Below, piece by piece: positions 63,726 through 64,000 of a stretch of 64,000 nt of DNA. Source of the DNA: Pseudomonas poae (GTDB taxonomy: Bacteria; Pseudomonadota; Gammaproteobacteria; Pseudomonadales; Pseudomonadaceae); NCBI RefSeq assembly GCF_001439785.1, contig NZ_JYLI01000005.1, forward strand, positions 1-64,000, in the 5' to 3' direction. The position numbers and the translations under genes are program-made. The notes beneath the pieces are model-generated. The model saw only the letters and a list, made by a program, of their open reading frames with translations. It was not told the DNA's origin and made no database searches. Each line of letters begins with the position of its first letter. The first letter of the stretch is position 1.

Positions 63726-63742
63726 CAGCCTGGGTGTAAATC

Positions 63743-63777
63743 AAAAACCGCTTCCGTCACCGGAAGCGGTTTTTTTA
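63743..63777 (+). terminator. Terminator of ttgABC
   Basis: AAACCGCTTCCG-TCAC-CGGAAGCGGTTT is a perfect 12-bp stem followed by a T-run. It ends the efflux operon and insulates the following hscC-like gene. Confidence 0.95.
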
Positions 63778-63882
63778 TGCGCGCAATGTGCTGGCGGCAA
63801 ATCCGGCGTCTTGCGTTCCGTTCAACCTTTCGGGGTAATATCTGTCACAGATTCTTACAGACCACAGAGGGAGCTTGTCGTA

Positions 63883-64000
63883 ATGATCGTAGGAATCGAC
63901 CTGGGCACCACCAACAGCCTCGCCGCCGTCTGGCGCGGCGATGCCACCGAGCTGGTACCCAACGCCCTTGGCCAACTGCTGACACCCAGTGTGGTCGGGC
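63883..64000 (+). CDS. hscC: Hsp70-family chaperone HscC (5' part, cut by window edge)
   Basis: The first 39 codons read MIVGIDLGTTNSLAAVWRGD and then LVPNALGQLLTPSVVG, the actin-like ATPase start of Hsp70. The TELVPNALGQLLTPS pattern is closer to E. coli HscC (LIPNKFGEYLTPS) than to DnaK or HscA. A GAGGGAG site lies ten bases before ATG 63883. The rest is beyond the window. In E. coli HscC works with its own J-protein, DjlB or DjlC. Confidence 0.85.
   Translation, partial: MIVGIDLGTTNSLAAVWRGDATELVPNALGQLLTPSVVG

Noticed and set aside
1..64000. CRISPR arrays, prophage genes, integrases or conjugation genes
   Set aside because: No regularly spaced repeats, cas genes, phage structural genes or integrase were seen. 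The tRNA genes at both 229 and 30136 have no adjacent integrase.

Overview
The window is chromosomal DNA of a Pseudomonas, most likely of the P. fluorescens group. The evidence is the algU-mucA-mucB-mucD cluster next to nadB, sdhE, ygfZ and a tct tricarboxylate locus (the gene order known from P. aeruginosa), plus phaG, fosA, olsBA, a TtgR/TtgABC-type RND pump, and REP/REPIN repeats with the GTGGGAGGGGGC core typical of fluorescent pseudomonads. Coding density is high, and nearly every long open frame lying opposite a real gene is a GC-rich shadow.

Layout. 1-115: right end of an ISL3-type insertion sequence abutting the terminator of a tRNA-Ser gene. 229-3917 (minus): dapA, bamC, an MBL-fold hydrolase, purC and tRNA-Ser. 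4180-7001: gcvR-like regulator, bcp, a TusA-like protein and the periplasmic protease BepA. 7069-10924 (minus): the envelope-stress sigma factor AlgU with MucA, MucB and MucD; mucC is absent, and two AlgU-type promoters precede algU. 11390-15598: nadB, ygfX, sdhE, ygfZ and an HDOD protein. 15599-23254: the TctDE two-component system divergent from opdH-tctC-tctB-tctA-abrB-like, a complete tricarboxylate uptake locus. 23283-30040: ung, an enoyl-CoA hydratase-family hydrolase, two small exported proteins, a chemoreceptor, a CWC protein, an RsuA-type pseudouridine synthase and phaG.

30136-40832: tRNA-Gly, small DUF genes, a hicAB toxin-antitoxin locus whose toxin gene carries an in-frame amber codon, ogt, a GNAT protein, an iron-permease-family protein, a LysE exporter, fosA, a LysR regulator, two transporters, an iron-dependent alcohol dehydrogenase and a DUF4917 protein with SIR2-like motifs. 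40872-42203: a long REP doublet, the wreck of an ECF sigma gene (fecI type) and an orphan fecR. 42256-49971: a methyltransferase, TPM/TPM/LemA, the beta-glucosidase BglX, a ClsB-like phospholipase D protein and YceI. 50042-53158: a small membrane protein, a serine hydrolase and olsBA, with Pho-box-like repeats between the divergent units. 53187-53408: a 202-bp element with terminal inverted repeats inserted in a REP palindrome, flanked by a 10-bp target duplication, and carrying an inverted copy of the doublet at 40872. 53418-56754: an AcpH-like protein, then arsR-MFS-ene-reductase behind a large inverted-repeat operator. 57045-63725: ttgR divergent from ttgABC. The window ends inside an hscC-like Hsp70 gene.

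Most of the window is core metabolism, envelope maintenance and efflux. I see no prophage, CRISPR array or clearly new multigene system. The most unusual signals are the nested mobile element in a REP, the amber-disrupted hicA beside an intact hicB, the fecI remnant that still overlaps fecR, the paired operator of the arsR unit and the Pho-box-like repeats before olsBA.
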